NCBI GenBank assembly: GCA_934254915.1
Contig: CAKQMH010000001.1
Coordinates: forward strand, 124,001 to 188,000
DNA from: an uncultured Alphaproteobacteria bacterium
Lineage (GTDB): Bacteria; Pseudomonadota; Alphaproteobacteria; RF32; CAG-239
Reading direction: 5' to 3'
DNA: 64,000 bases
Part shown: piece by piece, positions 37,531-45,384 of the stretch
Position numbering within the stretch: position 1 is the stretch's first letter
Layout of the letters: every line of letters begins with the position of its first letter
The notes under the pieces: generated by a model
What the model was told of the DNA's origin: nothing
Seen by the model: the letters and a program-made list of their open reading frames with translations, nothing else
Databases searched by the model: none
Translations under genes and position numbers: made by a program

Positions 37531-37785
37531 ATGCCGATTGCCAATTACATTAATGGAATCAACAAAAGATATGATAACCGAACACTGCAAAACCCAATGC
37601 AGTATTTTGATAAAATCCCCGAAATTGCTTGGAATTTTTATATTGGTGGTTGTCAACCGATGCAAAAAGGACTAAAAAAACGCGAAGACAAAGAACTTTC
37701 TTTTGATGATGTCAAACACTATGCCAAAATCATCAATGCTTTATACCTAACCAACCATCCTATGCAAAAAAAACTGACGAGGTAG
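37531..37785 (+). pseudogene. C-terminal relic of a Type ISP restriction-modification/DNA methylase
   Basis: 84 residues. The segment I-P-E-I-A-W-N-F-Y-I-G-G-C-Q-P-M-Q-K-G-L-K, then an L-S-F-D-D-V-K-H-Y-A-K-I-I-N-A-L motif, matches the extreme C-terminus of Type ISP restriction-modification enzymes and related adenine methylases (F-x-I-G-G-Y-x-x-x-x-K-W-L-K-x-R then HY-x-x-I-x-A-L). The family is usually over 1000 residues, so nearly all of the gene is lost. No convincing ribosome site. It ends seven bases before the next gene, so the module inserted or decayed exactly here. Confidence 0.65.
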
Positions 37786-37792
37786 GTGTAGT

Positions 37793-38827
37793 ATGAGCGA
37801 GCTTCTTTCAAATTTCATCTTAAACATTCTTAAACCTCCTTGTATTAAAGAAAAAGCATATAAGTCTTTGTCAAAATATTTTATATACATATTATATATT
37901 ATATTTTGTCCTGCTTTAATAATTATGTTTATGATTGGATTTAATTTATGTAATAAACTTTCATTTAATTTAGATAATGGATTATTACAACTCTTAAATG
38001 ATATATTTAATTTTATTAAGAACAACAAATTAGAATGTGGAATCTTCTTGATACTTATAATAATTATTGTTTCATACTTTCTAATTAGAAAATATATCTT
38101 TGGCATTAATATACAAGGACAATTGGACGATTATAAATATATTAAATACTTAAAAAGGACATGGATAAAATACTTTTCTCAAGAAAAAAGTAAAAAGTAT
38201 ATTTTTAATATCCTTAAAGAATTTTGTAACGATCATACTCTTCTCATACCCAATTGGAAAAAGTTTTTTGATTGCGATCGGTTAGATCAGCATCATAAAG
38301 AGTATTTGATAGGAATATTATTTGATTTGCTTGAGCGTTGTGTTGAAATTAAAAATGAGGTCGCCCCTGATTACATTATAGAGCAATTACAAACGCAGTT
38401 TGACAAAAATAGCTTTTTTATTACTGATAAAATTGAAAAAGATGAAGATAAAGTATACATTAAAAAAAATATAGCTCAATTAAGTAAAAAAATATCTGAT
38501 ACATGTTCTTCAAGTACTTCTTACGAGGTTAGTGAACTTTATGTTCGCTTTCATAATCGATATAAACCTTCACATTACGACAAATTTATTTTAGATAAAG
38601 AAATTGACTTATTGAAGAAGCTTAGAATTATTTGGTTAATATATGAAAGTGATTCAGCTAGTAGAGAAGATATCTTACAAAGAATCAAGATGTTATCAGG
38701 AGTTCATCCTAAAATAATAGATTTTATAAATGTTTTGTTAGAAGAAAAAAAGATTCCACAAAATACATTGTCAGAGATAACTATAGTTGAAAATAATCCA
38801 ACTACGGGAGATATGCCCAATGACTGA
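37793..38827 (+). CDS. Two-TM membrane protein, first gene of a candidate two-gene system
   Basis: 344 residues, very AT-rich codons. Two membrane segments at about 28-50 (YFIYILYIIFCPALIIMFMIGF) and 81-102 (CGIFLILIIIIVSYFLIRKYIF) enclose a short loop; the rest (about 105-344) is a cytoplasmic, helical, Lys/Glu/Ile-rich domain. No catalytic motif or family recognised. The stop overlaps the start of the 950-residue gene by 8 bases, with a GGGAG site inside this gene, so the products are made together. A membrane part with a cytoplasmic domain next to a giant solenoid partner fits an effector-sensor pair, but that is inference. Confidence 0.7.
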   Translation: MSELLSNFILNILKPPCIKEKAYKSLSKYFIYILYIIFCPALIIMFMIGFNLCNKLSFNLDNGLLQLLNDIFNFIKNNKLECGIFLILIIIIVSYFLIRKYIFGINIQGQLDDYKYIKYLKRTWIKYFSQEKSKKYIFNILKEFCNDHTLLIPNWKKFFDCDRLDQHHKEYLIGILFDLLERCVEIKNEVAPDYIIEQLQTQFDKNSFFITDKIEKDEDKVYIKKNIAQLSKKISDTCSSSTSYEVSELYVRFHNRYKPSHYDKFILDKEIDLLKKLRIIWLIYESDSASREDILQRIKMLSGVHPKIIDFINVLLEEKKIPQNTLSEITIVENNPTTGDMPND

Positions 38828-41672
38828 TTATGTATCTAAGTTAAATAGCATTAAAACGTTTGTTAAGAATAAAGATTTTTCTCAAATTGAACCATTATTA
38901 GATTCTTCAGTATGGCAATATGAATTTTATGAAACATTAATTGCTGAAGATGAAAGTTGGTTTGATATACTACAAAATAAGGGAATATTAAATTTTTCCA
39001 ATTTTCAAGATAAAATTATAGAAAATGGTAAAACAATTCAACTTGTTTGGGGACCTTTTTATTATTTAAATAAAATTTTCCCCCAAATACCTAATAAAGT
39101 CATGCCTATATTTGCAGAAATTACAAAAAAGCATATCACGGCAGATAATTTTGATTTAAGTTGGTATGTTGTACAAATACTGCAGGTTATTTCGGACAAT
39201 TTATCCAACAAGATATCAATAGATAGCATAAAATGTATTTTAGAACCATTTAAAATTAACTGCAAAATTAAGGGAAGTTTTTATGTTACTGATACATTAC
39301 TTAAGATACTTAATTATTTAATTGCAGAAAAAGAAGAACTGTTTGTTGAGGAATTGTTAACAGGATTATTAAGTGTAAATGGAACAATAGACGGAGAAAA
39401 AAGTGTCAAATTTTCTTCTTGGCAAGATTATTTTTATCTCATCAAGCAAATTGATGATTTAGGCTTTTTAAAGAAAAATTATAAATTATCATTAAGAATA
39501 TTCATAAACATATTGAAAAATGCGTATAGTGATTTTACTCAAAGGTATCAATCAGATAGTTTCGCCATAGATTATGTTATAAGTCAGGATGTCGCCTATT
39601 TTGGAGCAGATCTAGTTGTCATCCGGCAATTAATATCATTAGCAGAGAATGCATCTTCAGAAGAATTAAATTATATATATAGTGAATTATGGCCTCTTAA
39701 AGATCATCAAATAATTAGCAGTATTTTATGCTATTTTGCTACACAAAATAAAGATGATATTGAAAATGCTTACAAATTTTTGTTTGAATTCGCAAATGAA
39801 TTACCAAGCATATATTTTGGAACATCTGATTATTTTCTATTGGCATTAAATACTTTCGGCAAGCTATCCAATGAGCAAAAAAATAAAATTTTAAACAGAA
39901 GAGAAATTGCTTTTAAGAAAAAGTTATCCGAACAGGAAAATAATCAAGATGAACAGATTATAGAACGAGTTATCAGATGGTTCTTTATGCCATTTAAAAA
40001 TAACTTACCTCAAGAATGGCAAGAAAAATACGGTAAAGCATTGGAAGATATAAATCCAAAGGAATATATACAAAAAACTGGATTTGAATTTAAGATGTAT
40101 ACTGACGATGTTTCTGATATTAGTGAAGACAATCTGGAAGGAAAAAGTCTTGCTGATTTGCTCCAGATTATTAACGAAATGTTGCCAAAACAAAATCTAT
40201 CTTTTGAATACAGAAGCAGAATAAGGGGAACAACAAAACTAATTGCTAAGCATATAAATGATTCCAAAGAGTTATTTAGTGATTTTAGATTATTAAAAGA
40301 TGAAAAATTACCGATTGGTGTTCATAATGAAATATTGTGGAAAATATCTTTTACCCAAACAACAACTTTAGAAACTAATCAAATTAAATCAATTCTTGAG
40401 TATCTTGATTGGGTAAATAAATTGCCTGAGCATCCGAAGAATATTACCGCAAAAGATATCTATTTTATAGAAGATAGTATTTCATTATATATAGCTTCAA
40501 ATAATATAATCAACAATATGTTACTTTATGTTTCTAGTTTTGATGAAGATGATTACAAAGTTATTTTGGATATACTTTTAGGAAATCTTATAAAAGAAGA
40601 TAAGCAGTCTACAAAAGATTACGACGACAGAGATTATTATGGAATAGCTATTAATAGTCTTTGGGGAACAGCTTTAGTTGCTTTGATTCGCTTAGGATTA
40701 AAAGCTAATGAATTAAAAAATGTAGAAATTTTAAATCACATAAAGGTTAAAATTGGGGAACTATTACCTCAACGAAATAAGATCATCTACTCTGTATTGG
40801 GAAGATATTATCCTTGGATGCAATATATTGTAGGAGATAAACTTTCTGATTTGAGAAATGCAATTTTTGATAAAGCTGATAAAGAATTATTTGCCGCATC
40901 CTTTGGTGCTTATCTATATAATCCTTTGTATTTTGTGCTATTTGAGGAACTTAAAGAGTTCTACTTAGCTGCAACCCAAAATGATATATTCATTAAAGAT
41001 AATAATTTAACTTATAGGGGAGATGCTTTAGGCGACCATTTGGGAATACTACTATATAAACAAAAAATAACTAAAGATGATGATTTAGGAAAAGCTTTAT
41101 TAAATAGTCCTAAATTACTAAGTAGAGCCGTCTGGTGGATCATATCTTCTTTAGTGCACGATAAAGTAAAAGATATGGACTTCACTCAAATCAAAGAGAT
41201 TTTATGTCTAGTGGCAACATATCATGTTCTTCGTGAAGATAGCAAATATAAAGGAGTATTTAATTCTTTCTTAATGTTATTGGAAAGTCAATATTTTGAA
41301 GGAAATGAAGAATGGATGATTGATACAACCAGATATTTATTTGAAGTTGGATGTATTGACCATCAATTTTATGGTAAAGAAGTATACCAAAACTTTATTA
41401 AAGCCGCACATAAAGAAGACTTGAAAGAAAAAATTATAGAACTTTTGAAAGCCTATCTTATCAAACCAGAATATAAAGATAAGTACAGTCCCATATCCTC
41501 TAAATGCCCATATTATCTTAATAATAATGAAATTAATCAGATTTTTGAGATTTTATTAAAATATGATTTAACGCTAACACAAAGGAATAAATTGAACGAA
41601 ATATTTAATGAATTAAGTAATTATGGCTTTTATCATAAAGTTGAAAAATATATAGAACAAATAAAGAATTAA
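38820..41672 (+). CDS. 950-residue helical repeat-like protein, partner of the two-TM protein
   Basis: 950 residues from the ATG at 38820 (MTDYVSKLNSIKTF). No Walker, nuclease, TIR or Sir2 motif is visible. The sequence is a run of amphipathic helices with recurrent Leu/Ile/Phe/Tyr spacing, many predicted helices of 15-20 residues and Trp-containing elements (SVWQYEFYETL, ELWPLKDHQ, RAVWWIISSL), consistent with a HEAT/ARM/TPR-type solenoid. Low GC sets it apart from core genes. Large helical proteins coupled to a membrane partner occur in several defence systems; I cannot name a homologue. Confidence 0.65.
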   Translation: MTDYVSKLNSIKTFVKNKDFSQIEPLLDSSVWQYEFYETLIAEDESWFDILQNKGILNFSNFQDKIIENGKTIQLVWGPFYYLNKIFPQIPNKVMPIFAEITKKHITADNFDLSWYVVQILQVISDNLSNKISIDSIKCILEPFKINCKIKGSFYVTDTLLKILNYLIAEKEELFVEELLTGLLSVNGTIDGEKSVKFSSWQDYFYLIKQIDDLGFLKKNYKLSLRIFINILKNAYSDFTQRYQSDSFAIDYVISQDVAYFGADLVVIRQLISLAENASSEELNYIYSELWPLKDHQIISSILCYFATQNKDDIENAYKFLFEFANELPSIYFGTSDYFLLALNTFGKLSNEQKNKILNRREIAFKKKLSEQENNQDEQIIERVIRWFFMPFKNNLPQEWQEKYGKALEDINPKEYIQKTGFEFKMYTDDVSDISEDNLEGKSLADLLQIINEMLPKQNLSFEYRSRIRGTTKLIAKHINDSKELFSDFRLLKDEKLPIGVHNEILWKISFTQTTTLETNQIKSILEYLDWVNKLPEHPKNITAKDIYFIEDSISLYIASNNIINNMLLYVSSFDEDDYKVILDILLGNLIKEDKQSTKDYDDRDYYGIAINSLWGTALVALIRLGLKANELKNVEILNHIKVKIGELLPQRNKIIYSVLGRYYPWMQYIVGDKLSDLRNAIFDKADKELFAASFGAYLYNPLYFVLFEELKEFYLAATQNDIFIKDNNLTYRGDALGDHLGILLYKQKITKDDDLGKALLNSPKLLSRAVWWIISSLVHDKVKDMDFTQIKEILCLVATYHVLREDSKYKGVFNSFLMLLESQYFEGNEEWMIDTTRYLFEVGCIDHQFYGKEVYQNFIKAAHKEDLKEKIIELLKAYLIKPEYKDKYSPISSKCPYYLNNNEINQIFEILLKYDLTLTQRNKLNEIFNELSNYGFYHKVEKYIEQIKN

Positions 41673-41719
41673 AACATGTTTAGATTGAAGATGTATAATC
41701 AAGAAAATCTATATTTTTT

Positions 41720-41827
41720 ATAAGGCCGGGATTTCTCCATTCCGCTACGCTCCAGTCGAAATGACATAAAAATAAAAATGCCACCTAAACAAGGTGGCAT
41801 TTTTAATCTCATTTGCACTGAGTCCTA
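41720..41827. repeat. Composite repeat: GTCGA repeat, terminator hairpin and palindrome flank
   Basis: The segment matches 10391-10502 closely: a reverse copy of the GTCGA repeat (GGCCGGGATTTCTCCATT to AGTCGAAATGACAT, 41723-41766), then the bidirectional terminator ATGCCACCT-loop-AGGTGGCAT (41778-41800), and the flank TGCACTGAGTCCTA before palindrome copy 6. The three parts travel together as one block. Confidence 0.75.
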
Positions 41828-41951
41828 GAAGTTCGGAGAATGGTACAGATAAAGTGATTTTGAAGGCGAGAAAAATTTTAGTGTAGATATGCCTACATGA
41901 ATTTTTCGAGACCGCACAAAATCGCTTTAGATGTGCCGTTATACGAACTTC
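41828..41951. repeat. Imperfect palindrome, copy 6 (124 bp)
   Basis: Left end GAAGTTCGGAGAATGGTAC, right end TGCCGTTATACGAACTTC, with inverted arms meeting near TTTAGTGTAGATATGCCTAC. It directly follows the composite repeat and ends 23 bases before the glyQS stop. Confidence 0.78.
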
Positions 41952-41974
41952 ACAGCACCAAGAACTTCTTGCTC

Positions 41975-43333
41975 TTAAAGGAAATACTCCCGCAAATACT
42001 CAGCCAACTCCGCCACATTAACCCGATGCTGTTCCATCGTGTCACGATTGCGGATTGTTACAGATTCCGGCTGATTTTCGATGGTTTCAAAATCAACAGT
42101 TATGCATAACGGCGTACCGATTTCATCATGACGACGATAAGCTTTACCGATATTGCCGGTATTTTCCAATGCCACGCGTCCGATACCGAGTTTTAACAGA
42201 TTTTGCTTAATCTCGTGACATTTAGCCATAATTTGCTCGTTATTTTTCTTCAGCGGAATAATCGCCACTTTAATCGGAGCAAGATGTTTTTTGAGTTTCA
42301 AAACAATACGGCTATTGCCGTCGCCCAAATCTTCTTCCTCATAGGCTTCGGTCATAACCGCCAATACCCCGCGATCGACCCCCATAGACGGCTCAATAAC
42401 AAACGGAACAACCCATTTGTTATTATCATCCATAATGCACAGTTTTTGGGTTGAATCCGGATTGGGATGACAATGCGAGGTCAGGTTCATTTCGCTTTGC
42501 GCTTTGGTATGGTTGCCTAAATCATAATCCGTACGATTGGCAATACCCTCCAATTCTTCCATACCGTGCGGGAATTGATATTCAATATCATAACAAGCTT
42601 TGGCATAGTGTGCCAGATCATCTTTCGGCGTGGTGTAAATGTTCATATTTTCACGTTTAAGACCTTGCTGTTCCCACCATTTAATCCGTGCTTCTTTCCA
42701 ATATTCATGCCATTTTTCATCTTCCCCCGGCATTACGAAATATTCCAACTCCGCCTGCTCAAACTCACGAACACGGAAGATAAAGTTACGCGGTGTAATT
42801 TCATTACGAAAAGATTTACCGATTTGAGCAATGCCGAACGGCAGCTTGCGCGAGGTTGCATCCACCACATTTTTGAATTGGGTGAAAATAGCCTGTGCGG
42901 TTTCCGGACGCAAATAACCGAAAGACGAACCGTCATCGACCGGACCGATTGCCGTCTTAAACATCAGGTTAAACGGACGCGGTTCTGTAAGATCAGTCGA
43001 GCCGCAGTTCGGGCATTTGCCGTTAATATGATCAGCGCGAAAACGTCCTTTACATTTTTTGCAATCGACCATCGGATCAGAGAAAGTATCTTCATGCCCC
43101 GAATAGTGCAGAACTTTTTGATTCGTCAAAATCGCCGCATCAAGTCCTTCGACATCATCACGCTCATAAACCATTGAGCGCCACCATGCCTGTTTGAGGT
43201 TATTTTTTAATTCCACACCCAGCGGACCATAGTCATAAACGCCCTGCAAACCGCCGTAAATATCGGCATTTTGAAAAATAAAACCACGACGTTTACAAAG
43301 TGAAACCAATTGGTCCATAGTCTTCGCAACCAT
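41975..43333 (-). CDS. glyQS: Glycyl-tRNA synthetase, single-chain (alpha2) type
   Basis: 452 residues. This is the dimeric class II enzyme, not the tetrameric GlyQ/GlyS form: [24 protein letters not shown], a four-Cys zinc site (C-K-K-C...C-P-N-C), motif 2 [25 protein letters not shown] (motif 3), and the anticodon-binding domain [10 protein letters not shown]. It charges tRNA-Gly with glycine. The start codon has a GAGGAAG site. Most alphaproteobacteria I know of carry the tetrameric form. Confidence 0.94.
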   Translation of the reverse strand: MVAKTMDQLVSLCKRRGFIFQNADIYGGLQGVYDYGPLGVELKNNLKQAWWRSMVYERDDVEGLDAAILTNQKVLHYSGHEDTFSDPMVDCKKCKGRFRADHINGKCPNCGSTDLTEPRPFNLMFKTAIGPVDDGSSFGYLRPETAQAIFTQFKNVVDATSRKLPFGIAQIGKSFRNEITPRNFIFRVREFEQAELEYFVMPGEDEKWHEYWKEARIKWWEQQGLKRENMNIYTTPKDDLAHYAKACYDIEYQFPHGMEELEGIANRTDYDLGNHTKAQSEMNLTSHCHPNPDSTQKLCIMDDNNKWVVPFVIEPSMGVDRGVLAVMTEAYEEEDLGDGNSRIVLKLKKHLAPIKVAIIPLKKNNEQIMAKCHEIKQNLLKLGIGRVALENTGNIGKAYRRHDEIGTPLCITVDFETIENQPESVTIRNRDTMEQHRVNVAELAEYLREYFL

Positions 43334-43424
43334 TTTTAATCTTCCTCTTCAAATAAAATAGTAAATTTTTAACTTATTGTTTGTATAATATTTATTCACA
43401 AAAAGCAAGCGGAGATGATATAAA

Positions 43425-44306
43425 ATGGCAAAAACCCCTACCAAAGTTGCATTAATTTACGATTTCGATGAAACTTTAAGCATAACTTATATGCAAGACT
43501 ACATTTTGATTCCGTCTTTGGGAATGACTCCCCAAACCTTTTGGAAGCATGCCAATGAATGGTCGCGCCAGAATTGCGCCGATCAGGTTACCGGCAGTAT
43601 GTACTATTTCACCAAGACGGCCAAAGAAAAAGGAATTGCCCTCACCCGCCAATATTTTTGCGATGCAGCTAAAACTATCACCTATTTTGAAGGTGTGGAA
43701 GAATGGTTTGACCGTATTAATGAGTATGGCCGTAAGCTCGATTTACAAATTGAACATTATATTATCTCCTCTGGATATGAGGAAATGATTGAAGGAACAT
43801 CTATCCGCAAACATTTTAAGGCCGTGTTCGGATGTTCCTATGCTTTTGGCGAAGATGGTACTCCGGTTTGGCCGGCGCGCGTGGTCAATTACTCCACCAA
43901 GACCCAATACCTATCCAAAATCAACAAAGGACTAGGCAAACTTGAGGATCGCGCCGTAAACGAATTTATGCCCGATGAGGAACGTCCGATACCTTTCCGC
44001 CGTATGATTTATTTCGGAGACGGCATGACTGATATCCCCTCCATGAAGTTAACCAAAGAACGCGGCGGCAACGCCATTGCGGTTTATCAACCTAAAAGCA
44101 AGCACAAAAAGAATGCGATTAAGCTTTTAAGCGACAGTCGGGTAAACTTTGCTTTGCCGGCAGATTATCGCGAGGACAAACAAATCGATAAGGTTGTTAA
44201 AACCATTCTTGATAAAATCGCCAAAGAACGTGATTTGGAGCTGTTGAAAGCCAAGGAGGAAAAGAAAAAAATCTTGTCCAATTCATTGAGAAACAAGAAA
44301 ATATAA
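43425..44306 (+). CDS. HAD-family phosphatase
   Basis: 293 residues. HAD motif I is Y-D-F-D-E-T-L-S (about 13-20), motif II is I-I-S-S-G-Y-E-E, and motif IV is Y-F-G-D-G-M-T-D-I-P-S-M. A large cap region follows motif I. It starts with a GGAG site 91 bases from the divergent glyQS gene. A second gene of the same type begins at 63862. Substrate unknown. The C-terminus is Lys-rich and helical. Confidence 0.85.
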   Translation: MAKTPTKVALIYDFDETLSITYMQDYILIPSLGMTPQTFWKHANEWSRQNCADQVTGSMYYFTKTAKEKGIALTRQYFCDAAKTITYFEGVEEWFDRINEYGRKLDLQIEHYIISSGYEEMIEGTSIRKHFKAVFGCSYAFGEDGTPVWPARVVNYSTKTQYLSKINKGLGKLEDRAVNEFMPDEERPIPFRRMIYFGDGMTDIPSMKLTKERGGNAIAVYQPKSKHKKNAIKLLSDSRVNFALPADYREDKQIDKVVKTILDKIAKERDLELLKAKEEKKKILSNSLRNKKI

Positions 44307-44452
44307 AAATTTTTCCTCTTTTAGCAAAAAATTACAAAAAAAGACTTGCCAAGTCATAAAAAATAGCATAAACATAACAGCACCGATAAGATGTTACCTG
44401 AAGTTATGCTGGTAACCGCCCTTTTCACCACAAGAGGGTTGAATATCATTGT
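44307..44452 (+). other. Leader region of tRNA-Gln
   Basis: No gene. A possible promoter is TTGCCA with TAAACA 17 bases on, near 44348-44376. The stretch then contains two short hairpins, GTTACC...GGTAAC (about 44392-44416) and CCCTT...GAGGG (about 44420-44438). They may only be processed-off 5' leader. Confidence 0.35.
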
Positions 44453-44527
44453 TGGGGTGTCGCCAAGTGGTAAGGCATCGGCTTTTGGTGCCGACATTCG
44501 TTGGTTCGAATCCAGCCACCCCAGCCA
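44453..44527 (+). tRNA. tRNA-Gln (TTG anticodon), CCA encoded
   Basis: Acceptor TGGGGTG pairs with CACCCCA, discriminator G, encoded CCA at 44525-44527. Anticodon stem TCGGC/GCCGA encloses loop TTTTGGT, anticodon TTG. T arm GTTGG-TTCGAAT-CCAGC. Its 3' end is the left boundary of an integrated element. Confidence 0.92.
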
Positions 44528-44529
44528 CA
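44509..44529 (+). repeat. attL-type direct repeat inside tRNA-Gln
   Basis: First copy of the 21-bp direct repeat; it covers the end of the T loop, the acceptor 3' strand and the CCA of the tRNA. The second copy is at 48296-48316. Confidence 0.75.
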
Positions 44530-44535
44530 CTGAAC

Positions 44536-44571
44536 AGAGGTTAGATTTTGAGGTCTAACCTCTTGTTTTTT
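44536..44571 (+). terminator. Terminator downstream of tRNA-Gln
   Basis: AGAGGTTAGA and TCTAACCTCT form a 10-bp stem with an 8-nt loop and a T run. Confidence 0.8.
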
Positions 44572-44698
44572 AAGGATATTTTGCGGTTCGCAGAAGGCGT
44601 TTTTTGTTAGGCTCAAAATTGGGCTGAAATTGCCATCAAAGCCTTGTGTTTCCTCGGGTTCGCAAGATCCGTTATTCGCGCCGCCGTTTGAACCCTGA

Positions 44699-45232
44699 CT
44701 GGACAGAGAAATTTTTCATCAAATCCGTATATCTCCGACTATGCATGATTTACTGAAAACCTCTATTACACAAACTTTAGAAGATGAAAAGAAGGTCAAT
44801 GCCAGCGTTCGGAAAAAAATTGCTGAGGAAATTAATCTTATTCACACCAGACTTGAGAGATTATGGGAGTGTTATCTTGACCGAGATATTGACAAAGCCA
44901 GATATGAACTTGAAAAACAAAAATATCTTGAACAGAAAAAAGATTTAACTGCAAGAACCGAAAAATATACTGACATAAGCAATGACTTAAAAGAAAATAT
45001 CGAAAAAGCTATGGATTTTGTTGTAAATCTACCGGAATTAATGAAAATTGCTACTCCAGATGAAAAGAACACTCTACTCAAGAAGCTTTTAACCAATTGT
45101 GTTTTAGATGGTAAAGTCTTAAAATACGACATTAAAGCTCCTTTTGATAAATTACTCTCTTGCACCAATTACAAGAAATGGAAAAATGTAGCACTTGATA
45201 ATATTGAAGATTTTAGCGAGGTTAAGGTTTAG
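44699..45232 (+). pseudogene. C-terminal fragment of a large serine recombinase
   Basis: The frame is open from 44699 after an in-frame stop at 44696, with the first ATG at 44741. Residues show a long coiled coil (L-I-H-T-R-L-E-R-L-W-E, R-Y-E-L-E-K-Q-K-Y-L-E-Q-K-K-D-L-T-A-R) followed by a L-P-E-L-M-K-I-A-T-P-D-E-K-N-T-L-L-K-K-L-L-T-N segment, the usual end of large serine recombinases. The catalytic domain, recombinase domain and zinc ribbon are missing. It is the likely remnant of the island's integrase. The stretch 44572-44698 has no convincing gene. Confidence 0.72.
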
Positions 45233-45384
45233 TCACTTGCTAAAAATATTATACTTAAAACTTTTAATAATTATGAAATAAATTAATTATGAAATAAATT
45301 TTTGCCACATATTTATATCTATATGTTGACTTTTACTTAGTATTTCCAATACTATAAGTTATATAATTAAGTAAAGGAATGCAA

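Noticed and set aside
44619..44627. A further copy of the invertible repeat core (TTGGGCTGA)
   Set aside because: Only nine bases match, without a partner repeat or neighbouring invertase; chance similarity is likely.
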